DNA of 6,041 nt, from assembly GCA_002789895.1 (NCBI GenBank), contig PFUC01000002.1, positions 1 through 6,041 on the forward strand, written 5' to 3'. Shown piece after piece: positions 5,891-6,041 of the stretch. The first letter of the stretch is position 1, and the number at the start of each line of letters is the position of its first letter. The position numbers and the translations under genes are program-made. Below the pieces are notes generated by a model. It searched no databases and had not been told where the DNA came from. It was given only the letters and a program-made list of their open reading frames with translations. This DNA is from Candidatus Collierbacteria bacterium CG_4_9_14_3_um_filter_43_16 (GTDB lineage Bacteria; Patescibacteriota; Microgenomatia; UBA1400; MFAQ01).

Positions 5891-5947
5891 TACGCTGGAA
5901 GAGGGCGAACGTGAGCCCCTACGGACATGATACGTGGGGTGGTTAAT

Positions 5948-5972
5948 AATAAGTAATACTAAATAAGTAATA
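5948..5972. repeat. 11-bp direct repeat upstream of the hydrolase operon
   Basis: AATAAGTAATA occurs at 5948-5958 and again at 5962-5972, with 3 bp between the copies and a 14-bp period. It lies about 58-87 bp upstream of the operon's -10 box. It could be a regulator site or simply AT-rich spacer DNA. Confidence 0.4.
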
Positions 5973-5997
5973 GAGACCGTTGAATAATATCTTTTAA

Positions 5998-6029
5998 CCC
6001 GTCATTTCGACCGAAGTGGAGAAATCTCA
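5998..6029. repeat. REP-like palindromic repeat unit
   Basis: The stretch starting CCCGTCATTTCGACC and ending GAGAAATCTCA resembles a widespread intergenic repeat of the form GTCATTTCGA...GAAATCTC seen in many bacterial genomes. Arms ATTTC (6004-6008) and GAAAT (6021-6025) can pair, and inside them TTCG-AC-CGAA (6006-6015) forms a second small palindrome. Only one copy is in this window, so its repetitive nature rests on recognition. The 113 bp from 5929 to the right edge show no gene. Confidence 0.5.
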
Positions 6030-6041
6030 CATGATAACTTG

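Noticed and set aside
5878..5928. Hydrolase start at the upstream ATG (5928)
   Set aside because: The extra 17 residues do not look like the family N-terminus, and a perfect TATAAT lies inside them, 7 nt before the ATG at 5877.

Overview
The window looks like chromosomal DNA from a small-genome bacterium, most likely a Patescibacteria/CPR lineage, possibly Microgenomates-like. That is inference from three things: an archaeal-type aspartyl-tRNA synthetase in a peptidoglycan-making cell, a MurF-type ligase with a membrane-anchored N-terminus, and tightly packed genes whose promoters sit so close to the start codon that several mRNAs would be leaderless. TGA is a normal stop here (it ends ddl), so the TGA=Gly code of Gracilibacteria/Absconditabacteria does not apply. 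No rRNA, tRNA or CRISPR array was seen.

Layout. Bases 1-872 (minus) carry the first 290 codons of a non-discriminating-type AspRS, which runs off the left edge. Facing away from it, with the two ATG codons overlapping in one CCATGG, is a MurA homologue (871-1917, plus) that lacks roughly the first quarter of the family, including the catalytic Cys loop. An almost intact Ddl (1943-3079, plus) follows, with a promoter of its own in the tail of the murA-like gene. Bases 3108-3753 hold an AT-rich two-gene module, a 60-residue small protein overlapping a PIN-domain protein, that reads as a type II toxin-antitoxin insertion. Its stop codon interlocks with the stop of the convergent minus-strand operon: an alpha/beta hydrolase (5122-5877), then the membrane-anchored MurF-like ligase (3750-5129), overlapping by 8 bp. 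The last ~160 bp hold the hydrolase promoter, an 11-bp direct repeat and a REP-like palindrome.

How the parts fit. MurA, Ddl and MurF belong to the same pathway: MurA commits UDP-GlcNAc to peptidoglycan, Ddl makes D-Ala-D-Ala, and MurF attaches it to the UDP-MurNAc-tripeptide. The MurA copy looks unable to do the normal chemistry, so an intact MurA would be needed elsewhere. The AspRS is probably one half of the indirect Asn-tRNA route, with GatCAB as the other half. The toxin-antitoxin pair is an accessory insertion between the two cell-wall transcription units.

The strongest unexplained signals are the truncated, active-site-poor MurA and the recurring arrangement of a -10 box 6-7 nt before the ATG. 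I did not find a clearly novel multi-gene system.
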